A stretch of 64,000 nt of DNA, taken from the NCBI RefSeq assembly GCF_003419895.1, contig NZ_QPMM01000018.1:1-64000 (forward strand). Reading direction: 5' to 3'. Below, one piece after another: positions 34,178 through 43,580 of this stretch. Every line of letters begins with the position of its first letter. Position 1 is the first letter of the stretch. The DNA comes from Chitinophaga silvatica. GTDB taxonomy: Bacteria > Bacteroidota > Bacteroidia > Chitinophagales > Chitinophagaceae. The position numbers and the translations under genes were made by a program. The notes below the pieces were generated by a model. It was not told the DNA's origin, searched no databases, and saw only the letters and a list, made by a program, of their open reading frames with translations.

Positions 34178-35830
34178 ATGTTTCCTTCTATTAATCCAAC
34201 AACCACCAAATCATGGGCTTCTCTAAAGCAACATGCTGAAGAAATGAAAAAGCAGCATATGCGTGCCCTTTTCATGGAAAACAGAGAACGCTTCAGTGAA
34301 TTTTCCCTGCAATTGGAAGATATTTTATTCGACTATTCGAAGAATCTTATTACCGAAGACACCCGGCAACTATTGCTAGACCTGGCCAATGAATGCCAGG
34401 TTGCTCCTGCTATAAAGGCGATGTTCGGTGGTGAGAAAATCAATGCTACAGAAAATCGTGCAGTGTTACACGTAGCCCTGCGAAATACCTCCGACAAACC
34501 AGTTATGCTGGATGGCAGAGATGTTATGCCGGATGTAAAGGCTGTACTGAATAAAATGGATCACATTTGCAGACAAGTACATTCTGGTGAGTGGAAAGGT
34601 TATACCGGAAAGCCTATACGCTATATCGTAAATATTGGTATTGGTGGTTCTGATTTAGGCCCGGTAATGGTTACAGAAGCCTTAAAACCTTATTGGAAAG
34701 AAGGAATACAACCTCATTTTGTTTCTAATGTTGATGGCACTCATATCGCCGAAACACTGAAACTGGTTACTCCGGATGAAACATTATTCCTGATTGCCTC
34801 CAAAACATTTACTACCCAGGAAACCATGACCAATGCACATACTGCACGCGAATGGTTCCTCTCCCATGCCCACGACGAAAAGTTTATTGCTCAGCACTTC
34901 GTAGCCTTATCTACCAACGAAAAAGCAGTAACAGCTTTTGGAATTGACCCTAAGAATATGTTTGAATTCTGGGATTGGGTTGGTGGACGATATTCTCTTT
35001 GGTCTGCCATCGGATTATCCATTGCACTGACAATCGGCTTCGATAATTTTGCAGAACTACTCCAGGGAGCTCATATAGTTGACAGGCATTTCACCGAAAC
35101 TCCTTTCGAACAAAATATACCGGTTATGATGGCGCTGATTGGCCTTTGGTACGGCAATTTCTTTGATACTGCCACCGAAGCCATTTTGCCATACGACCAA
35201 TATATGCACCGCTTCCCTGCCTATTTCCAACAAGGAAATATGGAAAGCAACGGTAAATCTGCCGACCGCACCGGCAAACCTGTTAGTTATGAAACCGGAC
35301 CAATTGTTTGGGGAGAACCCGGGACCAATGGTCAGCATGCTTTCTATCAACTCATCCACCAGGGAACTAAAATAGTACCTTGTGATTTTATTGCTCCTGC
35401 AATCAGCCACAACCCGATTGGAGATCACCATGTAAAACTACTCTCCAACTTCTTTGCTCAAACCGAAGCATTGATGAATGGTAAGACTGCTGATGAAGTT
35501 AGAGCTGAATTGAAAAAAGCCAATACTCCGGAAGCAGAAATAGAAAAGTTGGTACCATTTAAGGTATTTACCGGTAACAGGCCTACCAATTCATTCCTGG
35601 TGAAGAAAATCACTCCACATTCCCTTGGCTCACTTATAGCCTTATACGAACACAAAATATTCGTACAGGGTGTGATCTGGAATATCTACAGCTTCGACCA
35701 GTGGGGAGTTGAATTAGGTAAACAATTAGCCAGCAAAATTTTGCCGGAACTGGAAAATAACGAACCTGTAGCGAATCATGATGCCAGTACAAATGGCCTC
35801 ATCAATGCATGGAAACAGATGAAACAGTAA
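34178..35830 (+). CDS. pgi: Glucose-6-phosphate isomerase
   Basis: This 550-aa protein is the typical long bacterial/eukaryotic PGI length. It interconverts glucose 6-phosphate and fructose 6-phosphate. Both family signatures are present: FWDWVGGRYSLWSAIGLS and MHRFPAYFQQGNMESNGKS. Also visible are NIGIGGSDLGP, EPGTNGQHAFYQLIHQG and a C-terminal IYSFDQWGVELGKQLA with the catalytic-lysine region. A strong terminator follows. Confidence 0.97.
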   Translation: MFPSINPTTTKSWASLKQHAEEMKKQHMRALFMENRERFSEFSLQLEDILFDYSKNLITEDTRQLLLDLANECQVAPAIKAMFGGEKINATENRAVLHVALRNTSDKPVMLDGRDVMPDVKAVLNKMDHICRQVHSGEWKGYTGKPIRYIVNIGIGGSDLGPVMVTEALKPYWKEGIQPHFVSNVDGTHIAETLKLVTPDETLFLIASKTFTTQETMTNAHTAREWFLSHAHDEKFIAQHFVALSTNEKAVTAFGIDPKNMFEFWDWVGGRYSLWSAIGLSIALTIGFDNFAELLQGAHIVDRHFTETPFEQNIPVMMALIGLWYGNFFDTATEAILPYDQYMHRFPAYFQQGNMESNGKSADRTGKPVSYETGPIVWGEPGTNGQHAFYQLIHQGTKIVPCDFIAPAISHNPIGDHHVKLLSNFFAQTEALMNGKTADEVRAELKKANTPEAEIEKLVPFKVFTGNRPTNSFLVKKITPHSLGSLIALYEHKIFVQGVIWNIYSFDQWGVELGKQLASKILPELENNEPVANHDASTNGLINAWKQMKQ

Positions 35831-35855
35831 TAGTTTCGTTAATAAATAAAACCAG

Positions 35856-35890
35856 AAAGGATTGTAGAAAGTATTTCTCTACAATCCTTT
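35856..35890 (+). terminator. Terminator of pgi
   Basis: AAAGGATTGTAGA (35856-35868) pairs perfectly with 35878-35890, followed by TGTTTTTG. Confidence 0.92.
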
Positions 35891-35930
35891 TGTTTTTGGG
35901 AAAAATTTCTGAGGCTAACTATTTATGAGA

Positions 35931-37187
35931 TTATTGCCCTCTTCTTACCCTGAATCTCCCCGATACATTCCTATAATCAAGCACACAATTCTCCAATTTA
36001 AAAAGCTGTCCTTCAAAACTTCCCTGAACAAGTCCTCCAACCGTATCGGAAACCATATCATAAATAATAGAACCACTGGCATATACTTTATTATAGGTAT
36101 CACATTCTGTATACTTACTTTCATAAGTTTTATGCTCATAGGTAGCAGTTAAATCTGCCATTTTAGGTTTGCTCATATCTCCAACACTAAATTTCCCAAT
36201 TACATATGAATTAGTTTGGAAAGAAACAGACTCATTGGTTGCTGTTGCTGAAAGGATAGCTTTTCCGTTAAACACGCCCATACTAAAGAACATAGCCTTT
36301 TGTTCTCCACCGGAAATCTTCCATACTACATACTCCTCTGGTAATACAGTAATAGTTCTTCTAACGATCACAAGTCCACCATTCCCAGGGCGTTTAGGGT
36401 CCGATTTTTTTACTACATTCTTTACCGTCACTTCAACCATCGCCTCAACTTGAGCACTTGTATTAGGGGCTTTATAAGTTACTATAGGGTTCTTTCCTCC
36501 GGATATTGTTCCACCCCCAACAACAACCTTCCATTCTACAATTTGTTCCGGTTTCAGCCCTATGAATTCAGGAATTGTTCCGTCTTCATCTTCATCTATA
36601 ACATAAGCTTCCAGTGTGGCTTCCTCACCCGATCCCAATGCATTTTTTGTAGTCTTAATAGCAACATCCCGCAATAATGCCCAATCACTAAAGTGAGTGG
36701 TAGATACTTTTAAGGTTTTCTGTGATTTATCTAACGTACAGTCCATAATCTTATGCCACCCTCCTTCACTGTTCTGATAACAGGGATATAAATAATCTTC
36801 GTTAGATCCTTCAATATCCGTATCTGTATAATGGAAAGTAATTTCCACCGGTTTTTTTAAGGTAATTCCTTCTGGAAGTATTCTAAACAAGCGACCTGTT
36901 TGGATACCTGCATTTGCCTGCACTTCCTGAATTGAAAATTCTGTGTTATTATCTACAGCCCCTGCAGGAACCTGAATAGAAATATAATTATCGGGCATGG
37001 CTATACTACCTCCATTGGCTCCGATAGTAACTTTTTTAGGGGTTCCGACTACCTGGCCACGTGGAGTTTTCAGAGGTACTGAAGGTTTGGAGTTATCTGG
37101 TTTATCGGTATTACTTTTCTTACAGGCAGCACCAAGAATGATTAAACCCGCGATAAAAAATAGCTGAACTAATTTATTTGTATTCAT
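35931..37187 (-). CDS. Lipoprotein with ZU5-like domain
   Basis: This 418-aa lipoprotein has a lipobox LGAACKKS (Cys about 22) and a linker rich in Ser, Lys and Pro. A ZU5-like domain spans about 48-165: TIGANGGSIAMPDNYISIQVPAGAVDNNTEFSIQEV and LPEGITLKKPVEITFHY. A region of Ig-like beta repeats follows, and a C-terminal part (about 300-418) shows four late Cys/Asp-containing strands. It is probably surface-exposed and structural. No enzyme motif was seen, and the substrate or partner is unknown. It is monocistronic. Confidence 0.75.
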   Translation of the reverse strand: MNTNKLVQLFFIAGLIILGAACKKSNTDKPDNSKPSVPLKTPRGQVVGTPKKVTIGANGGSIAMPDNYISIQVPAGAVDNNTEFSIQEVQANAGIQTGRLFRILPEGITLKKPVEITFHYTDTDIEGSNEDYLYPCYQNSEGGWHKIMDCTLDKSQKTLKVSTTHFSDWALLRDVAIKTTKNALGSGEEATLEAYVIDEDEDGTIPEFIGLKPEQIVEWKVVVGGGTISGGKNPIVTYKAPNTSAQVEAMVEVTVKNVVKKSDPKRPGNGGLVIVRRTITVLPEEYVVWKISGGEQKAMFFSMGVFNGKAILSATATNESVSFQTNSYVIGKFSVGDMSKPKMADLTATYEHKTYESKYTECDTYNKVYASGSIIYDMVSDTVGGLVQGSFEGQLFKLENCVLDYRNVSGRFRVRRGQ

Positions 37188-37220
37188 ATTGCATTTATTT
37201 TCTTTGGATAATCAAAGAAT

Positions 37221-37245
37221 ACTAAGCGCCTGGCTGGCGCTTAGT
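37221..37245 (-). terminator. Terminator of the cupin-YceI pair
   Basis: ACTAAGCGCC (37221-37230) pairs perfectly with GGCGCTTAGT (37236-37245), just past the YceI stop on the minus strand. Confidence 0.8.
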
Positions 37246-37256
37246 AATAGGTTGTA

Positions 37257-37862
37257 CTATTTAAAATAAAGATCCAGGGTAATTTCTACATCCGGTAAAA
37301 TATATAGCGTACCGTTAGGATCATTAAAACTATTCATTCCCCAATTCAGGCGATTTATTTTAAAACTCCCTTCAGCAGAGAATTTACCATTCTCACCTTT
37401 TACCAAAGCTGGTATATTAATGCTATGTGTTTGCCCCAGCATTGTGAAATCAGCAATAATCATGGTATTAGCTGAAGATATTGCATCACTGTACTCTTCT
37501 ACTTTTTTAATTACAAGTTTTGCTTCGGGATACTTAACTAAATCAAAAAATTCATCACTCAATAGATGCTCCAATAATTGTTCTTTCAGAGCCTCATCGG
37601 TAAGATCAAAATTGGTGATGCTTCCAATCGGAATGGTAAAGCTACCGCCAGTAATTTTGCTGTTCTTATTGGATTGAAGACTTCCGGAAACTTTAAAAGC
37701 GCCTTCATGAGAGTGAGTGGGAGCACTACCCGTCCATTTTATAGACGAAAGGCTTTCGTCTACGGTTGAATTAATTGTAAGATTCGAATCTTTTCGTGAA
37801 CAGGAACTAAATATGGTCAGTACAGCAAGAACGAAAAACAAGGAATAAATCTTCTGAATCAT
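37257..37862 (-). CDS. YceI-family lipocalin-like lipoprotein
   Basis: A lipobox (IFSSCSRK) places this in the lipoprotein class. The YceI fold, which binds polyisoprenoid or amide lipids in the lipocalin manner, is seen as SSIKWTGSAPTHSHEGAFKVSGSLQ, GGSFTIPIGSITNFDL, LLSDEFFDLVKYPEAKLVIKKVEEY and SFKINRLNWGMNSFNDPN. I start at the ATG at 37862 (MIQKIYSLFF). A start nine codons earlier would overlap the cupin stop and put extra residues before the signal peptide. It follows the cupin gene by 13 bases. Confidence 0.87.
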   Translation of the reverse strand: MIQKIYSLFFVLAVLTIFSSCSRKDSNLTINSTVDESLSSIKWTGSAPTHSHEGAFKVSGSLQSNKNSKITGGSFTIPIGSITNFDLTDEALKEQLLEHLLSDEFFDLVKYPEAKLVIKKVEEYSDAISSANTMIIADFTMLGQTHSINIPALVKGENGKFSAEGSFKINRLNWGMNSFNDPNGTLYILPDVEITLDLYFK

Positions 37863-37875
37863 TATCTGGTTATAA

Positions 37876-38340
37876 TTAAGAGTTAACAAAATCCAATTGG
37901 TATTTATTGACCATCACGCTCTGCAGTGCCTGTAATATCTCGATTGGCGGAGGTCCTGGAGCCTGAATTTTTTCCGGGAGTACAGACAATGGCTGGCTAA
38001 ATTCCATAAAGAAATTCCAAAGCGTACCTGGTGTTATCAAATTCATAATGGTAGCTCTTTCAGTGAGTATTTCAAAAGAATGTGGCACTTTACGGGGAGC
38101 AAACATAGCATCGCCAGGCTTAAGTACGGTTACCTTATCGGCAATTCTAAGGCTTATTTCACCATCAACAATGTAAAAGGCTTCATCTTCATTGTTATGA
38201 ATATGAGGTGGCGGTTCTGCCCCTTTAGGTAAAGTAATTTCGAGTAGGGCCAACGCATTGTTGGTTTGTTCCGGTGCTATCAGCGTTTTAAAATATCCTC
38301 CCTGGTAGCTTCTGAATGGAGAAGTTTCTACTGTTTGCAT
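37876..38340 (-). CDS. Cupin-domain protein
   Basis: This 154-aa protein has a single cupin_2 barrel: PPHIHNNEDEAFYIVDGEISLRI supplies metal-binding His and Glu (two His, one Glu), and PGDAMFAPRKVPHSFEI supplies the third His. Such proteins include mononuclear metal enzymes and binding proteins, so the function cannot be narrowed. It is the first gene of a two-gene unit with YceI. The 480 bases upstream lead to the divergent UvrA-like gene. Confidence 0.85.
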   Translation of the reverse strand: MQTVETSPFRSYQGGYFKTLIAPEQTNNALALLEITLPKGAEPPPHIHNNEDEAFYIVDGEISLRIADKVTVLKPGDAMFAPRKVPHSFEILTERATIMNLITPGTLWNFFMEFSQPLSVLPEKIQAPGPPPIEILQALQSVMVNKYQLDFVNS

Positions 38341-38822
38341 TTTTGAAATTGTTTTTGATTATAAACTTGATTGGGTTCTGAAATGCAAAGTTCAATTGAT
38401 TTTGGGGGCATCCCAAGCGGTAGCGATATACAGCCGGATTTATCGTCCAACAACCATTTTATACTGCTTAATACCGCATAGGGTCGTTTTTGGTTGTTGG
38501 TCTATCTTGAGGGATTAATTCGTATTAATTCGAATATCTGATCCGGAATTATGGGGTAACAATTATTTAGTTTGATAAACAGTTTGTAGATAAGATAAAT
38601 TAAAGTAAGGTAACCTAACTTAAATCTGAATAAACTATGAAAATATACTTTTTCTATTCAAGTTCTGAAGAGAACCAAACATTCATCACAAATGATGTCT
38701 GGCGCTTAAACTACCATTAGTTTCTCAAAAAATTTTGACAAAGAGATTATTGTAAAGATAATTTAAGGATAATTGCAATAATTTCATTTACGATCCATTT
38801 GGTTTGAGAAATTTATTTGGCT
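38341..38822. other. Divergent intergenic region of about 480 bp
   Basis: No gene is supported here. An imperfect 19-bp palindrome at 38603-38621 (AAGTxAGGTxACCTxACTT) could be an operator. A 27-codon open frame at 38638-38721 (MKIYFFYSSSEENQTF...) has no recognisable features. The region must hold the promoters for the cupin gene and the UvrA-like gene. Confidence 0.5.
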
Positions 38823-41075
38823 ATGAAAAACATCATAATTACAGGAGCCAGACAGAATAACCTGAAGAACATATCATTAGAGCTTCCTAAAAATCAAATT
38901 ACCGTTTTCACTGGCGTTTCAGGTTCTGGTAAATCGTCCCTGGTTTTTCTTACTATCGGGGCTGAGGCACAACGACAGATAAACGAAACCCACAATAGTT
39001 TTGTAAGGAACAGGCTAACCCATCTGGGGATTGCAGATGTAGATAAGATTGAAAACCTTAACGTTCCCATTATCATTAATCAGCAAAAGATTGGTGGAAA
39101 TGCACGCTCTACCGTTGGTACGGTAACGGATATTTATGCACAACTCAGACTGCTATATTCCCGCATTGGGCAGCCATTTGTAGGGTATAGCAACATCTTC
39201 TCATTTAATAATCCCGCTGGCATGTGCCCCGAGTGTGAAGGGTTAGGGTACGTGCAATCTATCAACCTAAATAAACTAATCGACAAATCGAAATCACTGA
39301 ATGAAGGAGCTATCAGGTTCCCTACTTTTCAACCCGGGGGATGGAGATTAACAAGATATACTCAATCGGGGTATTTCGATAATGATAAAATACTGAAAGA
39401 TTACAGTAAGCAGGAATGGGATCTTTTATTGTATGCCAAAGAGCATAAACCAGCTAAACCTTCGGAAAACTGGGGTAAAACAGTGTTGTATGAAGGCATA
39501 ATTCCCCGGATCGAAAAGGCTTTCCTAAAGAAAGACTCAAAGGAAACGGATATACGAAAAGACACCCTTTCTGATTTGGTAACAGCAGCTACCTGCCCTG
39601 TTTGTAATGGTCAACGCCTCAATGAAAAAGTGCTTTCCTGTAAGATTCAGGGAAAAAATATTGCAGATTGTTGTTCAATGGCGATAGATGATTTGCAGGT
39701 ATTTTTAAAAAGCATTCATGCAAAAGGTTATGAAACATTACTGCAGGAATTAATCAAACGGTTACAAAATCTTATTACGATTGGGTTGCAATATCTAACC
39801 CTCAACAGAACTACTGCAACCTTGTCTGGTGGCGAGTCGCAACGGATCAAAATGGTGAAGCAACTTAGCAACAGCCTGATCGACCTGTTATACATACTCG
39901 ATGAACCCAGTGTTGGCCTGCATCCTGCAGATGTAGATAATATCATCAACATCATCAAGCAGATCAGAGATAAAGGCAATACTGTTTTGGTTGTAGAACA
40001 TGATCCGGATATCATCAGTATTGCGGATCATATAGTAGACATGGGGCCAGAAGCGGGTAAGCAGGGCGGGCAAATCGTTTACCAGGGCACGTTTTCAGGA
40101 TTGAAAAATTCAGCAGGAAAAACCGGCAGATACTTTCATACGCACCCTACCTATAACCAACATCCCAAATCGTTTACCGAATCTATCCAACTTTCAGATG
40201 CCAGTATGCATAACCTGAAAGATGTTAGTGTATCTATTCCCTTAAGCGTGCTTACTGTAGTAACGGGTGTTGCAGGTTCAGGCAAGAGCACATTGATCAG
40301 TGAAGTATTACCTAACCAGCATCCCTATACGAAGGTAATTGATCAATCTCCTATTATCGGAAGTATCAGATCAACACTGCTAACTTATTTAGGAGTGGCA
40401 GATCAGATCAGGCGATTCTATGCAGAGGCCAATCATGTTAATGCATCCTTGTTTAGTAATAACAGTGAAGGGGCTTGCCTGGCTTGTAATGGAACAGGCA
40501 TTCAAAAGATTGATCTGGCATTTATGGATGATATAGAGCAGGTATGTGATGTATGTGATGGCAGCGGTTTTAACCCTGAAATGCTGAAGTATACCTATCG
40601 GGGTAAGAATATTGTAGAGTTAATGCAATTAACGGTATTGGAGGCAATTGAGTTTTTTGATGAGCGTAATTTGTTGGCCGATTTTGAAACACTCACAAAA
40701 CTAGGATTGCATTACATTACGCTTGGCCAACGTTTATCCAGTTTTTCAGGGGGAGAAAGACAACGATTAAAATTATCGAAGGAGTTGAAAGAACAACCGG
40801 CAGTATTGGTATTGGATGAACCCAGTACAGGCCTCCATCCGTCAGATACTGCGAAATTACTTCAGGTAATGCATGAGTTGGTAGATGCAGGTAATACACT
40901 GATTGTAATTGAACATAATCTTGATATCATATCGCAGGCAGACTGGATTATTGATATGGGTCCGGGCGCTGGAAAGTATGGGGGTAAGATAGTATTTGAG
41001 GGCACTGTGGCAGCGTTATTACAATGTGAGGGATCTATAACCGGCAGATATTTGAATGCGTATTTGAGGCGATAA
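38823..41075 (+). CDS. UvrA-like ABC ATPase (short UvrA paralogue)
   Basis: This 750-aa twin-ATPase has two ABC modules: Walker A GVSGSGKSSL (about 33) and GVAGSGKSTL, ABC signatures LSGGESQR and FSGGERQR, and Walker B LYILDEP and VLVLDEP. Four CxxC zinc knuckles appear (CPECEGLG, CPVCNGQ, CLACNGTG, CDVCDGSG). At about 750 aa it is shorter than true UvrA (about 940) and lacks the UvrB-binding insert, as in UvrA2/DrrC-type paralogues linked to resistance to DNA-binding drugs. I chose the ATG at 38823; an upstream TTG at 38817 is also possible. Confidence 0.87.
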   Translation: MKNIIITGARQNNLKNISLELPKNQITVFTGVSGSGKSSLVFLTIGAEAQRQINETHNSFVRNRLTHLGIADVDKIENLNVPIIINQQKIGGNARSTVGTVTDIYAQLRLLYSRIGQPFVGYSNIFSFNNPAGMCPECEGLGYVQSINLNKLIDKSKSLNEGAIRFPTFQPGGWRLTRYTQSGYFDNDKILKDYSKQEWDLLLYAKEHKPAKPSENWGKTVLYEGIIPRIEKAFLKKDSKETDIRKDTLSDLVTAATCPVCNGQRLNEKVLSCKIQGKNIADCCSMAIDDLQVFLKSIHAKGYETLLQELIKRLQNLITIGLQYLTLNRTTATLSGGESQRIKMVKQLSNSLIDLLYILDEPSVGLHPADVDNIINIIKQIRDKGNTVLVVEHDPDIISIADHIVDMGPEAGKQGGQIVYQGTFSGLKNSAGKTGRYFHTHPTYNQHPKSFTESIQLSDASMHNLKDVSVSIPLSVLTVVTGVAGSGKSTLISEVLPNQHPYTKVIDQSPIIGSIRSTLLTYLGVADQIRRFYAEANHVNASLFSNNSEGACLACNGTGIQKIDLAFMDDIEQVCDVCDGSGFNPEMLKYTYRGKNIVELMQLTVLEAIEFFDERNLLADFETLTKLGLHYITLGQRLSSFSGGERQRLKLSKELKEQPAVLVLDEPSTGLHPSDTAKLLQVMHELVDAGNTLIVIEHNLDIISQADWIIDMGPGAGKYGGKIVFEGTVAALLQCEGSITGRYLNAYLRR

Positions 41076-41087
41076 ATTTCAATAAAA

Positions 41088-41111
41088 AACCCCTGGAAAA
41101 ATCCAGGGGTT
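41088..41111. terminator. Bidirectional terminator
   Basis: AACCCCTGGA (41088-41097) pairs perfectly with TCCAGGGGTT (41102-41111), with A and T tracts on either side. It lies between convergent genes. Confidence 0.92.
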
Positions 41112-41134
41112 GACCAATTATTTCAAGTAAAATT

Positions 41135-41560
41135 TTACCATTTGTCTACTTCGTCTGAGCTATGAGAACTGGTAGAAGCGATAGTAGCCTCTACTGGCGC
41201 GGCAACTTCAGAACGACTTTCTGATCCATCAGTCTCAGCATCATCCTGATCCTCCTGCACATAGTCATGGTTGTAGGCATCAAAGTCGAAATCGGGCATC
41301 AACTCAGTCTTAACGTAGTTGATAGTTTCTGTCAATGCATTCAGGAACTTGTTGAAGTCTTCCTTATACAGGAATACTTTGTGCCTGTCATAGCCATTGT
41401 CATTAAAACGCTTCTTACTTTCTGTGATAGTAAGAAAATAGTCGTTTCCCCGAGTGGTCTTTACATCAAAGAAGTATGTCCTTCTTTTACCCGCTTTCAA
41501 TCGTTTAGAAAAGATGCTATCATTGTTTCTTTCCTGTTGATTGTTGTTTTCGTACGCCAC
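41135..41560 (-). CDS. DUF3276 / PUR-domain protein
   Basis: This 141-aa protein has a PUR-like fold at about 15-100 (KRLKAGKRRTYFFDVKTTRGNDYFLTITESKKRF, GYDRHKVFLYKEDFNKFLNALTETINYVK). The rest is acidic and Ser-rich. DUF3276 is widespread in Bacteroidota, and PUR proteins bind single-stranded nucleic acids. An exact TTTTG-18 bp-TATATTTG promoter lies upstream. Confidence 0.9.
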   Translation of the reverse strand: MAYENNNQQERNNDSIFSKRLKAGKRRTYFFDVKTTRGNDYFLTITESKKRFNDNGYDRHKVFLYKEDFNKFLNALTETINYVKTELMPDFDFDAYNHDYVQEDQDDAETDGSESRSEVAAPVEATIASTSSHSSDEVDKW

Positions 41561-41609
41561 AGTTGATAGATTTAAGTGTTAACGAATCAAATCCTGTTAC
41601 AATAAGAGA

Positions 41610-41640
41610 CAAATATACTATTGTTTTACAAATATCAAAA
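41610..41640 (-). promoter_or_regulatory. Consensus Bacteroidota promoter of the PUR-domain gene
   Basis: On the minus strand TTTTG (41640-41636), an 18-base spacer and TATATTTG (41617-41610) make a nearly ideal -33/-7 pair. The ATG is 49 bases downstream. Confidence 0.78.
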
Positions 41641-41717
41641 TATTTTTAAATGATTTTGAAAAATCATAAAATCTCTTGCATAACTGTTGAAAACAAGCTC
41701 TGATAAGCATCTGAAAA

Positions 41718-43514
41718 TTAGGAATTTACTTCTTCTTCTTCGTTTCGTTGCTGCCTTGCGTAAAGTTCAGAATAGTATCCATTCAATGATAATAATTCTT
41801 CATGCGTTCCTGATTCAACAATACGACCTTCTTCTAATACGATGATTTTATCGAATTCGAATAGTGCAAAAATCCGGTGTGTAATAATGATAGCGGTCTT
41901 ATCCTTGAGATAGGCGTATAGGTTACCAATGATTTCTTTTTCGGTTCTTGCATCAACGGCCGACAAGCAATCATCAAAAATCATGATATTAGGATTTTTA
42001 ATGAGTCCTCTGGCAATTGAAATTCTTTGTTTCTGGCCTCCACTGAGTGTTACACCTCTCTCTCCTATTTCGGTTTCGAATCCCTGGTTGAAAGAAAGGA
42101 TATCCTTTTCAACAGAAGCCTGACGGGCTGCCAGTTGTACCTTCTCTATATTCGCCGTAGGGTCTCCGAACCTGATATTGTTTGCAATAGTGTCTGAGAA
42201 CAGAAATACATCCTGAGGAACATAGCTGATTTGTTCTCTGAGTCCATCCAGTGCTAACTCTCTGATATTCTTATCACTCATTTTCACTGCACCTTCCTGA
42301 GGATCGTACATGCGTATCAGTAATTGAGCCAGGGTACTTTTGCCTGAACCTGTTCTGCCAATCACGGCTACTTTTTCGCCTTTTTTGATATGCAGATTGA
42401 AGTTTTTGATAGCAGTGATACCGGTATGCGGGTATGTAAAACTCACATTTTCCAGTTTAATATCACCTGTCAACTGCGATGATTTCGCACCCGGAGTATT
42501 TACAATTTCCGGCTTGATTTGTAAAAATTCGTTTATCCGTTGCTGTGAGGCAGCAGCACGTTGTACCATTGTTGCAACCATTCCAACTGATGCGAATGGA
42601 AACATCAGCATATTCACATAAATAACGAACTCGGCCAGGTTACCTACCGTAATATTACCTTGAATCACCTGGATACCGCCGACAAAAATGGTTAGAATAA
42701 CGCTAAGGCCTATCATCAGCGCCATGGCTGGTTGAAATAAGGCATCGGTTTTAGCAAGACTGATAGAGCTTTCCTTGTAAGCCTCACTGGCCTCATCAAA
42801 ATGTTTGGTACTTGCGTCTTCCTGAATATATGATTTTATTACACGAATACCGGAATATGATTCCTGGGCAATGCTGGTAATATTAGATAATTGAGACTGA
42901 ATTCTCTCGCTTTTACGATGTATTACTCTGTTAACAAAGTAAATAGTAAGCGCCAGCAAAGGCAGTGGTGATATAGTATACAAGGTTAGCAGAGGATTTA
43001 CCTTCAGCATCAGGTAAACGATAATTACCATCAGGAATAAAGTGCGGCTTGCATACATAATAGCAGGGCCCACATACATCCTTATACGTGATACATCTTC
43101 AGTAATTCTGCTCATCAGATCACCAGTTCTGTGCATCTTGAAGAAGTTCAGATCCAGCTGTTGATAATGCTGATAGATCTCATTCTTCAGGTCATATTCG
43201 ATATGCCGGCTCATTACGATTAGTGTTTGCCGTTGCAGGAACAGGAAGAAACCACTGAGTAATGCGAATATCAGAATCGATATACCATAGAATGCCAGAA
43301 CATGAGTAAAGTCTGAACGAAAAATGCCGACTAAGCCTGTATGAGCCAATATTCTGTATTCATCAATATTATGGGAAAGCAGATCAAAGATCTGTCTGAC
43401 CATAATAGGTTGAAATACGCTAAATACAATGGAAATAGCAGTAAATAAGAGCCCTAGTATTAATCGCCATTTATAGGAAATGAAGTATTTATTAAGCGCG
43501 GCCAAATGTTTCAC
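41718..43514 (-). CDS. ABC exporter with fused permease and ATPase
   Basis: This 598-aa half-transporter has six TM helices (about 15-300) followed by a nucleotide-binding domain: Walker A GRTGSGKSTL, Q-loop, signature LSGGQKQR, Walker B IMIFDDCLSAVDA and H-loop ITHR. The layout matches MsbA/MdlB-type multidrug or lipid exporters that work as dimers. It is monocistronic with its own -7 box. The substrate is unknown. Confidence 0.93.
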   Translation of the reverse strand: MKHLAALNKYFISYKWRLILGLLFTAISIVFSVFQPIMVRQIFDLLSHNIDEYRILAHTGLVGIFRSDFTHVLAFYGISILIFALLSGFFLFLQRQTLIVMSRHIEYDLKNEIYQHYQQLDLNFFKMHRTGDLMSRITEDVSRIRMYVGPAIMYASRTLFLMVIIVYLMLKVNPLLTLYTISPLPLLALTIYFVNRVIHRKSERIQSQLSNITSIAQESYSGIRVIKSYIQEDASTKHFDEASEAYKESSISLAKTDALFQPAMALMIGLSVILTIFVGGIQVIQGNITVGNLAEFVIYVNMLMFPFASVGMVATMVQRAAASQQRINEFLQIKPEIVNTPGAKSSQLTGDIKLENVSFTYPHTGITAIKNFNLHIKKGEKVAVIGRTGSGKSTLAQLLIRMYDPQEGAVKMSDKNIRELALDGLREQISYVPQDVFLFSDTIANNIRFGDPTANIEKVQLAARQASVEKDILSFNQGFETEIGERGVTLSGGQKQRISIARGLIKNPNIMIFDDCLSAVDARTEKEIIGNLYAYLKDKTAIIITHRIFALFEFDKIIVLEEGRIVESGTHEELLSLNGYYSELYARQQRNEEEEVNS

Positions 43515-43533
43515 AAACGAATACGATTTGACG

Positions 43534-43541
43534 CAAAGATA
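43534..43541 (-). promoter_or_regulatory. -7 promoter box of the ABC exporter gene
   Basis: TATCTTTG on the minus strand fits TAnnTTTG, 19 bases before the ATG. Confidence 0.55.
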
Positions 43542-43580
43542 CGGTTTTGCGACATCATAACCTTTCGTGTAGTAATAACG

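Noticed and set aside
38638..38721. 27-codon frame in the cupin/UvrA gap
   Set aside because: No recognisable peptide family and no nearby maturation genes.
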